A model generated the notes under the pieces. The model had not been told where the DNA came from. It did not search any database and saw only the letters and a list, made by a program, of their open reading frames with translations. The position numbers and the translations under genes are program-made. A DNA stretch of 64,000 nt from an uncultured Campylobacter sp. (GTDB taxonomy: Bacteria; Campylobacterota; Campylobacteria; Campylobacterales; Campylobacteraceae): the NCBI GenBank assembly GCA_934718785.1, contig CAKVAF010000001.1, positions 62,001 to 126,000 of the forward strand, given 5' to 3'. Positions 1 through 9,405 of the stretch are shown here, one piece after another; position 1 is the stretch's first letter; every line of letters begins with the position of its first letter.

Positions 1-2204
1 TTGCTAACAAGCCCTGTGTAATCTCCACTTCCGCCTAAATTCAGTGTTACGAGTTGATTTGGCGCGCTGCCGTTATTACCGCTAAAATTGATCGTTCTAG
101 GATCATATGAAATGAGTGAGCCATCATTTCCAAAGCGCACTGTGCCGACCATGATATTATTAAGCCCGTCCGCACGCGTTGAGATTGTGGCTGGCTCATC
201 GACCTTTATAATCATTTGCCATTCATTACCCCCATCAAGCGTGGTGTCTTGCTTGACCCATTGCACGGTGATATTATGCTCAGTTCCCAGGCTGTCAAAA
301 ATTTGCAAATTCGTTCCAAAAGAACTGAGTGCAAGCTCTTTAGTGAGCTTGTTTTGTGTGCCAGCATTTAAATTTCCCATCCAGCCTGAAAATAGTCCGT
401 TTAAAGCGTCATTTGTGCTGACAAGCCCATTTTCATCGCTGTATGAGGTATTATACATATTCATATTTTTAGCAGCGATACCGCCACCTGGAGTTGGATT
501 GTTCTGATTTTGTTGCATAGCCGCACCGCCGGCTAATTGTGTCACTTCATTTGCATTTGAAATCACATATTGACCATTTTGATTGACTTGCACTTTTACC
601 TTTTCATTGACATCGGTTAAGTCAAATGTGCCTGTGCCATTAAAATCCACACCAAAGCGCGCATCGCGTTGTAAAAGCTCTCTTAAATCTTCAGTTGAGT
701 TAAATACTCTCACATCGTTATTGTAAAGTGAGCCATTCATTACTGCGTTATAATAATTTTGCGAAGCCACAGCATTAGGGTTATTTTGATCCCACGTTGG
801 CGGCTGGTTCGCAGTCCCTGCGATAAAAGCCTGTCCGCTGTCTGCATCCCACATTCTTGGCAGGGTTTGTCCTGTCGAGCTGTAAGTGTATTTGTGCGCT
901 GTAATGATTTGCACTTGATCGTTTGCCGGACCTGTGAATTGGTTTGGTGCGTTACCCCCTGTGGCTGTCCATACTGAAGTCAAGGCATTACCTTGACCTG
1001 TATTTGATTGTTGAGTATAAGTTCTATTACCGCCCCCTTGTGCCACTGCTGTTACTTGCCACACTTCACCAGCAGAATTTCCTGCATTGACGGTGAGATT
1101 GATATTTTTCATATTGTCCGTTGTGCCGCTGGCATTGGTGTTGATGAATTGAATTCCCGAACCATTCGCATTTTTTACCGCACGCACACCTGTGCCTTGT
1201 CTGGTGTCTGTGGCACTTGTAAAGGTATTGATATAAGCTATGGCAGCATCAATGCCCCTAATGTCCGCATTTTGAATATTCACGCCATTAATGGTAATGT
1301 TAAGATTTGCAGCTTGAGTGGCATCACCCCAGAAAATCGCATTTTGATTTTGCGCTGTGATATTTGGATCGTAAGCATTCACGCCCCTACTATTTGTATT
1401 ATAAATGGCATCGGCAAAACTCATCCAAAAGCCTTGACCTTCTCTTAAATTCACACTTTGATTAGTCTCACCATCAAACACTGAAGCAAAGTCAATGCCC
1501 TTTTCGGTAACATCTTGTGTGTTTGTAGTGGTGGTGTAAAAAAGTGTGGTTCCAGCGTCGTTTTCGTTATTTTCGGTGACGGTGTTGCCTTGCACTCTGT
1601 AGCCATGCACGCTATCAAGCGAGTAAATCGGGCGGCTGGTGTCTGCGTCGATTCTTCTACCGCTATTTAAATTCGCATTTAAATAAATTTGTGAGCTAGG
1701 ATTTGCTGGGATTTGCATTGCTGGGTTCCAGTGGAGATTTTCTACTGGCAAAGTCGTATCCACGCGTCCAGTAACTGGATCTCTGTTCCAGCCTTGCACG
1801 ACATAGCCCGCACTATTTACGAAATTTCCTGCTGCATCTTGTAAAAATGCGCCGTCTCTTGTGAGATATTTGTTAAAGCCGCCATCATCGCTCACCATAA
1901 AAAAGCCATTGCCATTAATCGCCACATCGTAGTTTCTATCTGTGGTTGAGATATTGCCTTGAGAATGCACGCGCATTGTCGAGCTGGCATTGACACCTAA
2001 GCCAATTTGCATAGGGTTTTGTCCGCCTAGATCGCCTTGTGGGCGTGTGGCTATCGCCTTTGTTTGTGAAAACATCGTCGCGTAATTCACGCGTGAGTAT
2101 TTAAAGCCTGAAGTATTAACATTTGCGATGTTATTACCTTCCACATCCATACCGATTTGGTGCATTCTAAGTCCGGACACGCCAGACCAAAGTGATCTCA
2201 TCAT
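1..2204 (-). CDS. flgE: Flagellar hook protein FlgE, 3' end outside the window
   Basis: The minus strand is open from ATG at 2204 to the left edge (734 codons, no stop), so the C-terminus is missing. The N-terminus begins MMRSLWSGVSGLRMHQIG and continues with NNIANVNTSGFKYSR, the rod/hook/filament motif of axial flagellar proteins. A FlgE-type core with GNGFFMVSDDGG follows. The length (over 734 residues) fits the long hook proteins of Campylobacter (about 840-860 residues), which carry extra surface domains in the middle. The protein polymerises outside the cell as the hook that joins rod and filament. The start is set by AAAGGA seven bases upstream, and a sigma-54 promoter lies at 2240-2257, as expected for the hook class of the flagellar hierarchy. 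Confidence 0.95.
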   Translation of the reverse strand, partial: MMRSLWSGVSGLRMHQIGMDVEGNNIANVNTSGFKYSRVNYATMFSQTKAIATRPQGDLGGQNPMQIGLGVNASSTMRVHSQGNISTTDRNYDVAINGNGFFMVSDDGGFNKYLTRDGAFLQDAAGNFVNSAGYVVQGWNRDPVTGRVDTTLPVENLHWNPAMQIPANPSSQIYLNANLNSGRRIDADTSRPIYSLDSVHGYRVQGNTVTENNENDAGTTLFYTTTTNTQDVTEKGIDFASVFDGETNQSVNLREGQGFWMSFADAIYNTNSRGVNAYDPNITAQNQNAIFWGDATQAANLNITINGVNIQNADIRGIDAAIAYINTFTSATDTRQGTGVRAVKNANGSGIQFINTNASGTTDNMKNINLTVNAGNSAGEVWQVTAVAQGGGNRTYTQQSNTGQGNALTSVWTATGGNAPNQFTGPANDQVQIITAHKYTYSSTGQTLPRMWDADSGQAFIAGTANQPPTWDQNNPNAVASQNYYNAVMNGSLYNNDVRVFNSTEDLRELLQRDARFGVDFNGTGTFDLTDVNEKVKVQVNQNGQYVISNANEVTQLAGGAAMQQNQNNPTPGGGIAAKNMNMYNTSYSDENGLVSTNDALNGLFSGWMGNLNAGTQNKLTKELALSSFGTNLQIFDSLGTEHNITVQWVKQDTTLDGGNEWQMIIKVDEPATISTRADGLNNIMVGTVRFGNDGSLISYDPRTINFSGNNGSAPNQLVTLNLGGSGDYTGLVS

Positions 2205-2239
2205 TGTAAATCCTTTGTGAAATATTGTTTGACGAGATT

Positions 2240-2257
2240 AAGCAAGAAGTGTTCCAA
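2240..2257 (-). promoter_or_regulatory. Sigma-54 promoter of flgE
   Basis: On the minus strand this reads TTGGAACACTTCTTGCTT, with GG and GC separated by exactly 10 bases. This matches the -24/-12 consensus of RpoN promoters in Campylobacter. It lies 36 bp before the flgE start, and hook genes are known RpoN targets. Confidence 0.9.
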
Positions 2258-2312
2258 GTTTTTAAAATTTAAAATTTTTATGCGGGATTTTTCTAAATTA
2301 AGGTTTGGAAAT

Positions 2313-3227
2313 TTATTTCAAGCTTGCTAGAAACTCTTCTTTTACACCCTTTTCATCTACAAATTTAAATTTTTTACCTTTAAATTTAAATTTCAAGCAG
2401 CTTGCGTGCAAAAGAAGACGGCTTGCTCCTGTAAGGCTTATAAGCTCGCTTTTGCTTAGCTTTTCATCCAATATGCTTTCAATTTGCTCTTTTTTAAGCC
2501 CGTAAAGATTGTCGCCTAAAATGGTGTGATTTAAAGCGTGTAAATGCACTCTTAGCTGGTGCTGGCGGCCTGTTTTTGGAACGCATTTAATAAAACTTAA
2601 ATTTAAGTTTTTATCATGAAAAAGCCTTTCAAAATGACTTAAAGCCTCTTTGCCCTTTTCAAAATCAACGCACATTCTCATCTTCACATCATCATAATTT
2701 AAAGCTAAATTTAAAGGAAAATCAGCCTTAAACTCGGGCTTTGTCTCGCCTTTTACAAGGGCTAAATACTCTTTTTCAACCTCTTTATTTAAAAAGGCAT
2801 TTTTTAAAATGATTTGCGTTTTTTCATTTTTAGCCACTAAAATAAGCCCGCTCGTGCCTTTATCAAGGCGGTGTGCCACGCAAGCTTTCATTCCCCATAA
2901 ATGCCAAATTTCATCACACAAACTATACTCACAATGCCTGCCATTTGGATGACTTAGCACTCCGCTTGGCTTAAGAAGCACTGCAAATTCATTATCTTCA
3001 AAGATAATTTTAACCCCGCGAGGCTTATTTTCATACTCGATTAATTCTACAAGCCCACTTAAGTGCTCATTTTTGCTTTTTACAAGCTCGTTTTGACAAA
3101 AAAGCCTTTTTTTATCAATGAGCCTTTGAGCGTGTGAAATGCTTAAATTTAGGGCGTTCATCAGCACTTTATAAGCAGGTATTTTTTGAGTGTGTAAATC
3201 AATAAGTTTTCTTCTAATATAAGCCAA
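2313..3227 (-). CDS. RluA-family pseudouridine synthase
   Basis: The 304-residue protein converts specific uridines in rRNA or tRNA to pseudouridine. An S4-like N-terminal segment (about residues 15-65) precedes the catalytic domain. The RluA signature HRLDKGTSG is at about 119-127, with Asp122 as the catalytic residue, and TGRQHQLRVHL lies further on. It is divergent from purB, and the 90-bp gap between them holds both promoters. From memory the same pair (Cj0022c-purB) exists in C. jejuni. The exact target base cannot be read from sequence, so no RluA/C/D symbol is given. Confidence 0.88.
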   Translation of the reverse strand: MAYIRRKLIDLHTQKIPAYKVLMNALNLSISHAQRLIDKKRLFCQNELVKSKNEHLSGLVELIEYENKPRGVKIIFEDNEFAVLLKPSGVLSHPNGRHCEYSLCDEIWHLWGMKACVAHRLDKGTSGLILVAKNEKTQIILKNAFLNKEVEKEYLALVKGETKPEFKADFPLNLALNYDDVKMRMCVDFEKGKEALSHFERLFHDKNLNLSFIKCVPKTGRQHQLRVHLHALNHTILGDNLYGLKKEQIESILDEKLSKSELISLTGASRLLLHASCLKFKFKGKKFKFVDEKGVKEEFLASLK

Positions 3228-3317
3228 ATTTTTCTTTCTTTAAAGTGAATATAAAAAAGTTTTTGGTAAAATTCACTTTCTTATTTTTTTAAAATTATAA
3301 CACAAAAGGTTTATTCT

Positions 3318-4679
3318 ATGATTGAGCGTTACAGCAGGCAGGAAATGGCTAAAAAATGGGACTTAGAAGCTAAGTATAATGCTTGGCTTAAAGTCGAGCT
3401 TGCTGCTGTAAAGGCTTGGAACAAGCTTGGGTTTATCAATGATGAAGATATGCAAAAAATCTTAAAAAATGCTAAATTTAATATAAATCGTATCGATGAG
3501 ATAGAAAAGACTACAAAGCACGATGTTATCGCTTTTTTAACGAGCGTGAGCGAGAGTTTGGGCGAGGAAAGCCGCTTTGTGCATTATGGTATGACGAGTT
3601 CTGATTGTATCGATACGGCGGTTGCTTTGCAGGTTAAGGAAAGCTTGGAATTGATTTTAAAAGATTTAGACGATTTACTTGAAGTGCTTCAAAAAAGAGC
3701 TTTAGAGCAAAAATTTACGCTTATGGTGGGGCGCAGTCACGGAATTCACGGCGAGCCTATCACCTTTGGGCTTGTTGTGGCGGTGTGGTATGATGAGTTA
3801 AAGCACGCAAAAGCCTTACTAGAGCATGCAAAAGAAGTGATAAGCTATGGTAAAATCAGCGGTGCGATGGGAAATTTCGCTCACGCTCCTTTAGAGCTTG
3901 AAGAGCTTGTTTGCAAGGATTTAGGGCTGAAAGCTGCGCCCATTTCAAATCAAATCATCCAGCGAGATCGCTACGCTCAGGTTATTTCAGCCCTTGCGAT
4001 AATGGCTGCAAGCTGTGAGAAAATAGCTGTGGCTATCCGCCACTTGCAAAGAAGTGAAGTTTATGAGGCTGAGGAGTTTTTCAGTAAAGGGCAAAAGGGA
4101 AGCTCTGCCATGCCTCATAAAAGAAATCCTGTGCTCAGTGAAAATATCACAGGACTTTGCAGGATGCTGCGCTCTTATGTTACACCAGCACTTGAAAATG
4201 TAGCACTTTGGCACGAGCGTGATATCAGTCATTCAAGCGTGGAACGCTTTATATTGCCAGATAGCTTCATCACGGCTGATTTTATGCTCGTTCGCCTTAA
4301 AAACTTGATTGAAAAACTCGTCATTTATCCTGAAAATATGATGAAAAATCTCAATTTAACAGGCGGGCTTGTCTTTTCTCAGCGCGTGCTTTTAGAGCTT
4401 GCAAAAAAGGGCGCTAGCAGAGAGCTTGCCTATAAAATCGTGCAAAGAAATGCAATGCTTGTCTGGCAGGACTTGCAAGCGGGTAAAAAGGCTTTAAACT
4501 CTAAAAATGAGAGCTTATTTTTAGAAGCTTTGCTAAAGGATAAGGAGCTTAAAAAGCTCATAAGTGAAAAAGAGCTTCGCCAGTGTTTTGATTATAAATA
4601 TTATACAAAAAATGTTGAAGCGATATTAAAAAGAACTTTTAGTAAACAAAAAATAAAATATGTTAATGAGAATTTATAA
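3318..4679 (+). CDS. purB: Adenylosuccinate lyase
   Basis: PurB acts twice in purine synthesis: it splits SAICAR to AICAR, and adenylosuccinate to AMP, releasing fumarate each time. The 453-residue protein has the fumarase/aspartase superfamily signature GSSAMPHKRNP at about residues 262-272, the TSSDCIDTA segment near residue 94, and GRSHGIHGEP near 140. AAAGG precedes the ATG. The C-terminal tail (SKQKIKYVNENL) runs on a little after the conserved end and its TAA overlaps the ATG of a methyltransferase relic. The last residues may therefore have been altered by whatever inserted there. Confidence 0.96.
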   Translation: MIERYSRQEMAKKWDLEAKYNAWLKVELAAVKAWNKLGFINDEDMQKILKNAKFNINRIDEIEKTTKHDVIAFLTSVSESLGEESRFVHYGMTSSDCIDTAVALQVKESLELILKDLDDLLEVLQKRALEQKFTLMVGRSHGIHGEPITFGLVVAVWYDELKHAKALLEHAKEVISYGKISGAMGNFAHAPLELEELVCKDLGLKAAPISNQIIQRDRYAQVISALAIMAASCEKIAVAIRHLQRSEVYEAEEFFSKGQKGSSAMPHKRNPVLSENITGLCRMLRSYVTPALENVALWHERDISHSSVERFILPDSFITADFMLVRLKNLIEKLVIYPENMMKNLNLTGGLVFSQRVLLELAKKGASRELAYKIVQRNAMLVWQDLQAGKKALNSKNESLFLEALLKDKELKKLISEKELRQCFDYKYYTKNVEAILKRTFSKQKIKYVNENL

Positions 4680-4888
4680 TGACTTTATTTGACACTTTAG
4701 AATCTAGAATTCCTACAAATAAATTTATAGCTGAAATTTTTTGTAAATACGGCTTTAAGCATTTAGAGACTATAAAGCGTAAAATTTCAAACAAGGCTAT
4801 GCCACTTAATAATTCTCCAAGCAATAAAAAGGGAGTTCTTTCAAATACTATGAATTATGAATATATAGTTATTTGCAAGAAGTATTAG
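4679..4888 (+). pseudogene. C-terminal relic of a DNA methyltransferase
   Basis: This 69-codon ORF overlaps the purB stop (TAATG) and lies just before nrdA. The peptide has RIPTNKFIAEIFCKYGF, then NNSPSNKKG, and finishes SNTMNYEYIVICKKY. That order resembles the last 60-70 residues of type II DNA methyltransferases, where a conserved Asn/Pro-rich turn and a final EYIVI-type strand close the fold. No SAM-binding or catalytic motif is present, so it cannot be active. An 11-bp direct repeat (ATGACTTTATT) brackets it at 4679-4689 and 4899-4909, so the fragment is probably the remains of an inserted restriction-modification unit. Family assignment is from pattern memory; it could also be a short gene of unknown role. 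Confidence 0.5.
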
Positions 4889-4909
4889 GGGTATAAAAAT
4901 GACTTTATT
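4679..4909. repeat. 11-bp direct repeats flanking the methyltransferase relic
   Basis: ATGACTTTATT occurs at 4679-4689 and again, identically, at 4899-4909, enclosing about 209 bp between purB and nrdA. This looks like a target duplication left by insertion of a cassette that later decayed. Confidence 0.5.
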
Positions 4910-4936
4910 AAATATCAAATTAAAGGGGCTGTATAA

Positions 4937-7306
4937 ATGAAGGTTGTTAAAAGAAACGGACGCGTAGAAGAACTTGATATTTCAAAGATTAAAAAATGCA
5001 CAAGCGATGCGGTAAAAGGGCTTGATGGTGTGAATTTAAGCGAGCTTGAGCTTGATGCTAAAATTCAATTTAGAGATGGTATCAGCACGGCTGAAATTCA
5101 GCAAACGCTTATAAAAACGGCTGTGGATAAGATCGATGTGGATTGTCCTAACTGGAGCTTTGTCGCCGCGCGCCTTTTTTTATACAATATTTATAAGGAT
5201 GTCAGTGGCATAAATCGCTACAATCACTTGCGCGAGTATTTTGAAAAGGGCGAAAAAGAAGGCCGTCTTTTGCTTGGGCTTAAAGAAAAATACGACCTTG
5301 ATGATTTAAACGCCTATATCAAGCCTGAGCGCGATTTGCAATTTACTTATCTTGGCATTAAAACCCTTTATGATAGATATTTGATTAAGGATAAAAAGGG
5401 CAAGGTGATTGAGCTTCCTCAGCAAATGTTTATGGCGATTGCTATGTTTTTAGCACAAAATGAGTTCAATCCTCAAGAATGGGCGAAGAAATTTTATGAT
5501 TTAATCTCCAAATTTGAAGTCATGCTTGCTACGCCGACCTTATCAAATGCACGCACCACAAGGCATCAGTTAAGCTCGTGCTATATAGGAAGCACGCCTG
5601 ATAATATCGAGGGAATTTTTGATTCATATAAAGAAATGGCGCTACTTTCTAAATTTGGCGGAGGCATAGGCTGGGACTGGAGCAAGGTTAGAGCAATGGG
5701 TGGTAGCATTGACGGGCATAAAAATGCAACGGGCGGGATTATCCCTTTTCTTAAAATCACCAACGACATCGCTGTGGCTGTGGATCAGCTAGGCACCAGA
5801 AAGGGCGCGATAGCCGTGTATATAGAAACTTGGCATATGGATATAGGCGATTTTATCGACCTTCGCAAAAACTCAGGAGAAGAAAGAAGGCGCGCGCACG
5901 AGCTTTTCCCAGCTTTGTGGATCAATGATTTGTTTATGAAAAGGGTAAAAGAAAATGATAAATGGACACTTTTTGATCCTGCGGATACCCCTGATTTGTG
6001 CGATTTATACGGAGAAGCCTTTGAAAAAAGATATTTAGAATATGAAAAAACCGAAAATATAGCCAAAGAAACAATGGACGCAAAAGAGCTTTGGAAGAAA
6101 ATTTTGCTCAATTATTTTGAATCAGGCTTGCCTTTCTTATGCTTTAAAGATACAGCCAACAAGGCTAATCCAAACGCTCACACAGGAATTATAAGAAGCT
6201 CAAATTTATGCACGGAAATTTTTCAAAACACTGAGCCAAATTACTATCAAATCAAAGTCGTTTTTGAAGACAGCACCGAGCTTCATTTGGATGAAAACGA
6301 AGAAATTACCATCGATGGAGGCTATAAAAAACCTGCCAAAAAAATCAGCACCCTTGATACCATAAATGGTAAAAAAGTTTATATCGTAGAAAAATTTAAA
6401 AATGACGGCAAAACCGCAGTGTGCAATCTCGCAAGTATCAATTTAAGCAAAATTTATGAAAGCAAGGATATAGAGCGTGTCGTGCCAACTGTCATTAGAA
6501 TGCTTGATAATGTGATCGATTTAAATTTTTATCCACATGTTAAGGTCAAAGATACAAATTTAAAATCGCGCAGCATAGGGCTTGGCGTTATGGGCGAGGC
6601 GCAAATGCTGGCTGAGAATAAAATTCACTGGGGCAGTGAAGAGCATTTCAATAAAATCGATAAAATTATGGAGCATATTAGCTATGAAGCCATTAACGCA
6701 AGCTCGAATTTAGCACTTGAAAAGGGAAGTTACCCAGACTTTAAAGGCTCAAATTGGAGCAAGGGCGTTTTTCCTATCGATGTGGCAAATGCTAAGGCTA
6801 AGGCTTTAACCTTGCGCGAGGGGCTTTTTGACACAAGCGAGTGTGATTGGGATAAGCTTCGCGAAAAGGTCAAGCGCGATGGTATGCGAAATGGCTATTT
6901 GATGGCTATCGCGCCTACTTCTTCCATCTCTATTTTAGTAGGCACGACACAAACGATTGAGCCTATTTATAAACGCAAGTGGTTTGAGCAAAATTTAAGC
7001 GGGATGATCCCTGTGGTCGTGCCAAATTTAAACCTTGAAACTTGGGGCTACTACACTTCAGCCTATGAAATCGATCAACGCCTTTTAATCAAGGCTGCGG
7101 CTGTGCGCGCAAAATGGATCGATCAAGGGCAAAGCTTAAATATCTTTTTATCGCTGGATAAGGCAAGCGGGGGCTATTTAAATGAAATTTATTCTCTAGC
7201 GCACGAACTGGGTATAAAATCAACTTATTATTTAAGAAGCGAAAGCCCAGATAGCGAGAAAGTCAGCGTGGCGGATAGAAGTATAGAGTGTGAGGGCTGC
7301 CAGTAA
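4937..7306 (+). CDS. nrdA: Ribonucleoside-diphosphate reductase, alpha subunit
   Basis: This is the large subunit of aerobic class Ia ribonucleotide reductase, which makes deoxyribonucleotides from NDPs. The 789-residue protein starts with an ATP-cone (VVKRNGRVEELD). The active-site parts LSSCYIG, NLCTEIFQN and VCNLASINL supply the redox and thiyl-radical cysteines plus the Asn/Glu pair. The C-terminus ends CEGCQ, the swinging CxxC that is re-reduced by thioredoxin. A strong AAAGGGG ribosome site precedes the ATG. The beta subunit gene nrdB is not in this window. Confidence 0.97.
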   Translation: MKVVKRNGRVEELDISKIKKCTSDAVKGLDGVNLSELELDAKIQFRDGISTAEIQQTLIKTAVDKIDVDCPNWSFVAARLFLYNIYKDVSGINRYNHLREYFEKGEKEGRLLLGLKEKYDLDDLNAYIKPERDLQFTYLGIKTLYDRYLIKDKKGKVIELPQQMFMAIAMFLAQNEFNPQEWAKKFYDLISKFEVMLATPTLSNARTTRHQLSSCYIGSTPDNIEGIFDSYKEMALLSKFGGGIGWDWSKVRAMGGSIDGHKNATGGIIPFLKITNDIAVAVDQLGTRKGAIAVYIETWHMDIGDFIDLRKNSGEERRRAHELFPALWINDLFMKRVKENDKWTLFDPADTPDLCDLYGEAFEKRYLEYEKTENIAKETMDAKELWKKILLNYFESGLPFLCFKDTANKANPNAHTGIIRSSNLCTEIFQNTEPNYYQIKVVFEDSTELHLDENEEITIDGGYKKPAKKISTLDTINGKKVYIVEKFKNDGKTAVCNLASINLSKIYESKDIERVVPTVIRMLDNVIDLNFYPHVKVKDTNLKSRSIGLGVMGEAQMLAENKIHWGSEEHFNKIDKIMEHISYEAINASSNLALEKGSYPDFKGSNWSKGVFPIDVANAKAKALTLREGLFDTSECDWDKLREKVKRDGMRNGYLMAIAPTSSISILVGTTQTIEPIYKRKWFEQNLSGMIPVVVPNLNLETWGYYTSAYEIDQRLLIKAAAVRAKWIDQGQSLNIFLSLDKASGGYLNEIYSLAHELGIKSTYYLRSESPDSEKVSVADRSIECEGCQ

Positions 7307-7601
7307 GCGATTTTGGGCTTTGAAGCGGCTTAGCTTTTGAGTGCTTTTAATGGAGTTTGAATTTTTATTCTGTGGCAGATTATTTATCTAGCCTTAGTCG
7401 AAAAATTCGGCACAACTTTTATTTCTCATCCAAAATCCTACGCCTTAATTAAATTTTTGTGTATTTTTTAGGCTTAGCGACTTTGCGCAAATTTGAAAAA
7501 ATCTTGCTCACTACCGCTTTAGGTAGCTTCGCTTTAGTTCTTTGCTACGCAACCCACAAAGCCACTCAAAAGTCTGTGTTTTTAAGTCAAAGATAAAAAT
7601 C
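7307..7601. other. Intergenic gap between convergent nrdA and a TauE-like gene
   Basis: No gene is supported in these 295 bp. A small hairpin (CTACCGCTTTAGGTAG, 7520-7535) is present and could help terminate transcription. It has no clear T-run. Confidence 0.4.
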
Positions 7602-8267
7602 CTAGCGCGTAAGATTTAATCCCAAATAAGCCAAATAAGCCCCATAAACAACGATAATCACTGAGCTAAGCACACTAAGAGCCTTTTTAAAATTTTCATT
7701 TAAAAAGCTGTGAATTTGACTTAAAAACAAAAGAGCGGGCAGGGTAGAAAGCCCAAAAATCAGCATTATAAAAGCAGCCTTTAGTAAAGAATGAGAACTC
7801 ATCGCACTTGCTAAAAAAAAATAAATCAGCCCGCAAGGCATAAGCGCGTTAAAAAGCCCTAAAAGCACAGCACCGCGCACACCTTTAAGGCTAAATTTAG
7901 CTAAAATCAGGCTTTGAAATTTAGAAAAAAATGCCAGCTTTTCAAGGTTTTCTAAGATCTTGCCGCGTAAAATTAAAGCCACGCCTAAAAGCATCATAAA
8001 ACAGCCAAGCACAAATAAAAAAAGCCCCCAAGAAAGACTTGAAAAAGTAAAAATAAGGCTAAAAAGGCTTGCTAAAATTCCTAAAAAAACATAGCCTAAA
8101 ATGCGAAAACTATGATAAATTAAGCTTAAAAAAAAGGGGTGTTTAGCGTTTGAGTTTAGGCGCAAAAAGGCGATATTTAGCCCGCCACACATTGTGTAGC
8201 AGTGGCTAAAGCTGTTTAAAAAAGCCACGCTCACAATGCTTATCAAGCTTAGATGATCCATTATCAC
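7602..8267 (-). CDS. TauE/DsbD-like six-TM membrane protein (sulfite-exporter/UreH-like family)
   Basis: This is a 221-residue inner-membrane protein with about six hydrophobic segments. The N-terminal motif SHCYTMCGGL has two Cys in the first helix, and NALMPCGLIYFF has a third in the middle. This paired-Cys pattern is that of the DsbD_2 / UreH-like (PF13386-type) family, proposed to move copper or reducing equivalents in cytochrome oxidase assembly. It is the last gene of a leftward operon behind carA, starting 2 bp after the carA stop. An alternative ATG sits two codons in. The substrate cannot be told from the sequence. Confidence 0.8.
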   Translation of the reverse strand: MIMDHLSLISIVSVAFLNSFSHCYTMCGGLNIAFLRLNSNAKHPFFLSLIYHSFRILGYVFLGILASLFSLIFTFSSLSWGLFLFVLGCFMMLLGVALILRGKILENLEKLAFFSKFQSLILAKFSLKGVRGAVLLGLFNALMPCGLIYFFLASAMSSHSLLKAAFIMLIFGLSTLPALLFLSQIHSFLNENFKKALSVLSSVIIVVYGAYLAYLGLNLTR

Positions 8268-8268
8268 T

Positions 8269-9405
8269 TCAAGTTCTTTGAGCCTTTTTAATCAAATCTG
8301 CAAATTCCTTAAAGATATATTTGCTCTCATGCGGACCACTCGAGCTTTCTGGGTGGTGTTGCACGCTGATGATAGGGTAGTTTTTGTAGCGCACGCCCTC
8401 GACATTGTCTCCAAAAAGGTTTCTATGCGTGATGAAAGCGACTTCACAAAGGCTTTCAGGCACATTATAATTGTGATTTTGCGCGGTGATTTCCACGCAT
8501 TTATTTTCTAAATTGAGCACTGGATGATTTGCGCCGTGCTGACCGAATTTCATCTTATAAGTTTCATAACCAAAGGCATTACTTAAAAGCTGATGACCTA
8601 GGCAAATGCCAAGCATAGGGATTTTTGCTTCAGCCATTTTTTTAATTTCAGCGATTTGCTTTTTTAAAATTTTAGGCTCGCCCGGTCCATTTGAAAGAAA
8701 TACCCCGTCAATTTCACCTTTTTTAAATTTCTCTATCAGCACCTTTGCAGGCGTGTCAAAAGGATATACGCTAGGCTCAAGCTGCGCTGAAACAAGCTCA
8801 TTAAGGATATTTTTTTTCACACCATAATCCAGCACAGCGATTTTAGCCTTAAATTTAGGCGCCTTGCTAAACTCAAGCCTTTTAGCGTCCCAAACGCCCT
8901 TTTCGTGCGCGTAAGTTTTTTTAGTGCTCACATCAGCAACAAAATTATAGCCATCAATCTTTGGCGCGCTCTTTAAAGCCTGCTCTAGCTCATCTTTGCT
9001 TGAAAGCTCGGTGGATATGATAGCGCGCAAGTTGCCACTATCTCTTATGAGCTTGGTTAAAAAGCGAGTATTAACGCCCTCAATGCCGATTTTATTATGC
9101 TTTTTAAGATAAGCTTCAAGGCTTTGTTTTGCTCTGAAATTTGAAAAAGTCTCGCTCAAATGCCTTATAATAATGCCGCTTGCAAAGACAAAATCGCTCT
9201 CTTCATCATCTTTATTTGTGCCTACAACGCCAATTTCTGGCATAGTAAATACGATGAACTGCCCCGCATAGCTTGGATCGCTAATGATTTCTTGATAGCC
9301 TGTCATTGAGGTGTTAAAAACAAACTCACCCGTGAAAGTCCCGCTCGCACCAAAGGCTGGTGCGCTAAAGAAAATATCATTTTCAAGGTAAATATGAGCT
9401 TTCAT
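8269..9405 (-). CDS. carA: Carbamoyl-phosphate synthase small (glutaminase) subunit
   Basis: CarA hydrolyses glutamine and passes ammonia to CarB for carbamoyl phosphate, the precursor of pyrimidines and arginine. The 378-residue protein has the CarA N-terminal domain (FNTSMTGYQEIISDPSYAGQ) and a class I glutamine amidotransferase domain. In the latter the nucleophile is in MLGICLGHQLL and the His/Glu pair in SVQHHPESSSGP. The start overlaps the stop of the DUF507 gene by 4 bp, so they are co-transcribed. carB is not in this window. Confidence 0.96.
   Translation of the reverse strand: MKAHIYLENDIFFSAPAFGASGTFTGEFVFNTSMTGYQEIISDPSYAGQFIVFTMPEIGVVGTNKDDEESDFVFASGIIIRHLSETFSNFRAKQSLEAYLKKHNKIGIEGVNTRFLTKLIRDSGNLRAIISTELSSKDELEQALKSAPKIDGYNFVADVSTKKTYAHEKGVWDAKRLEFSKAPKFKAKIAVLDYGVKKNILNELVSAQLEPSVYPFDTPAKVLIEKFKKGEIDGVFLSNGPGEPKILKKQIAEIKKMAEAKIPMLGICLGHQLLSNAFGYETYKMKFGQHGANHPVLNLENKCVEITAQNHNYNVPESLCEVAFITHRNLFGDNVEGVRYKNYPIISVQHHPESSSGPHESKYIFKEFADLIKKAQRT

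Noticed and set aside
88..1448. Plus-strand ORFs of 72-146 codons
   Set aside because: They are antisense to the flagellar hook gene, which is open on the minus strand over the whole stretch and has a promoter and ribosome site.
7307..7601. A degraded gene between nrdA and the TauE-like gene
   Set aside because: All frames are interrupted and no peptide looked like a known family; only a small hairpin is supported.
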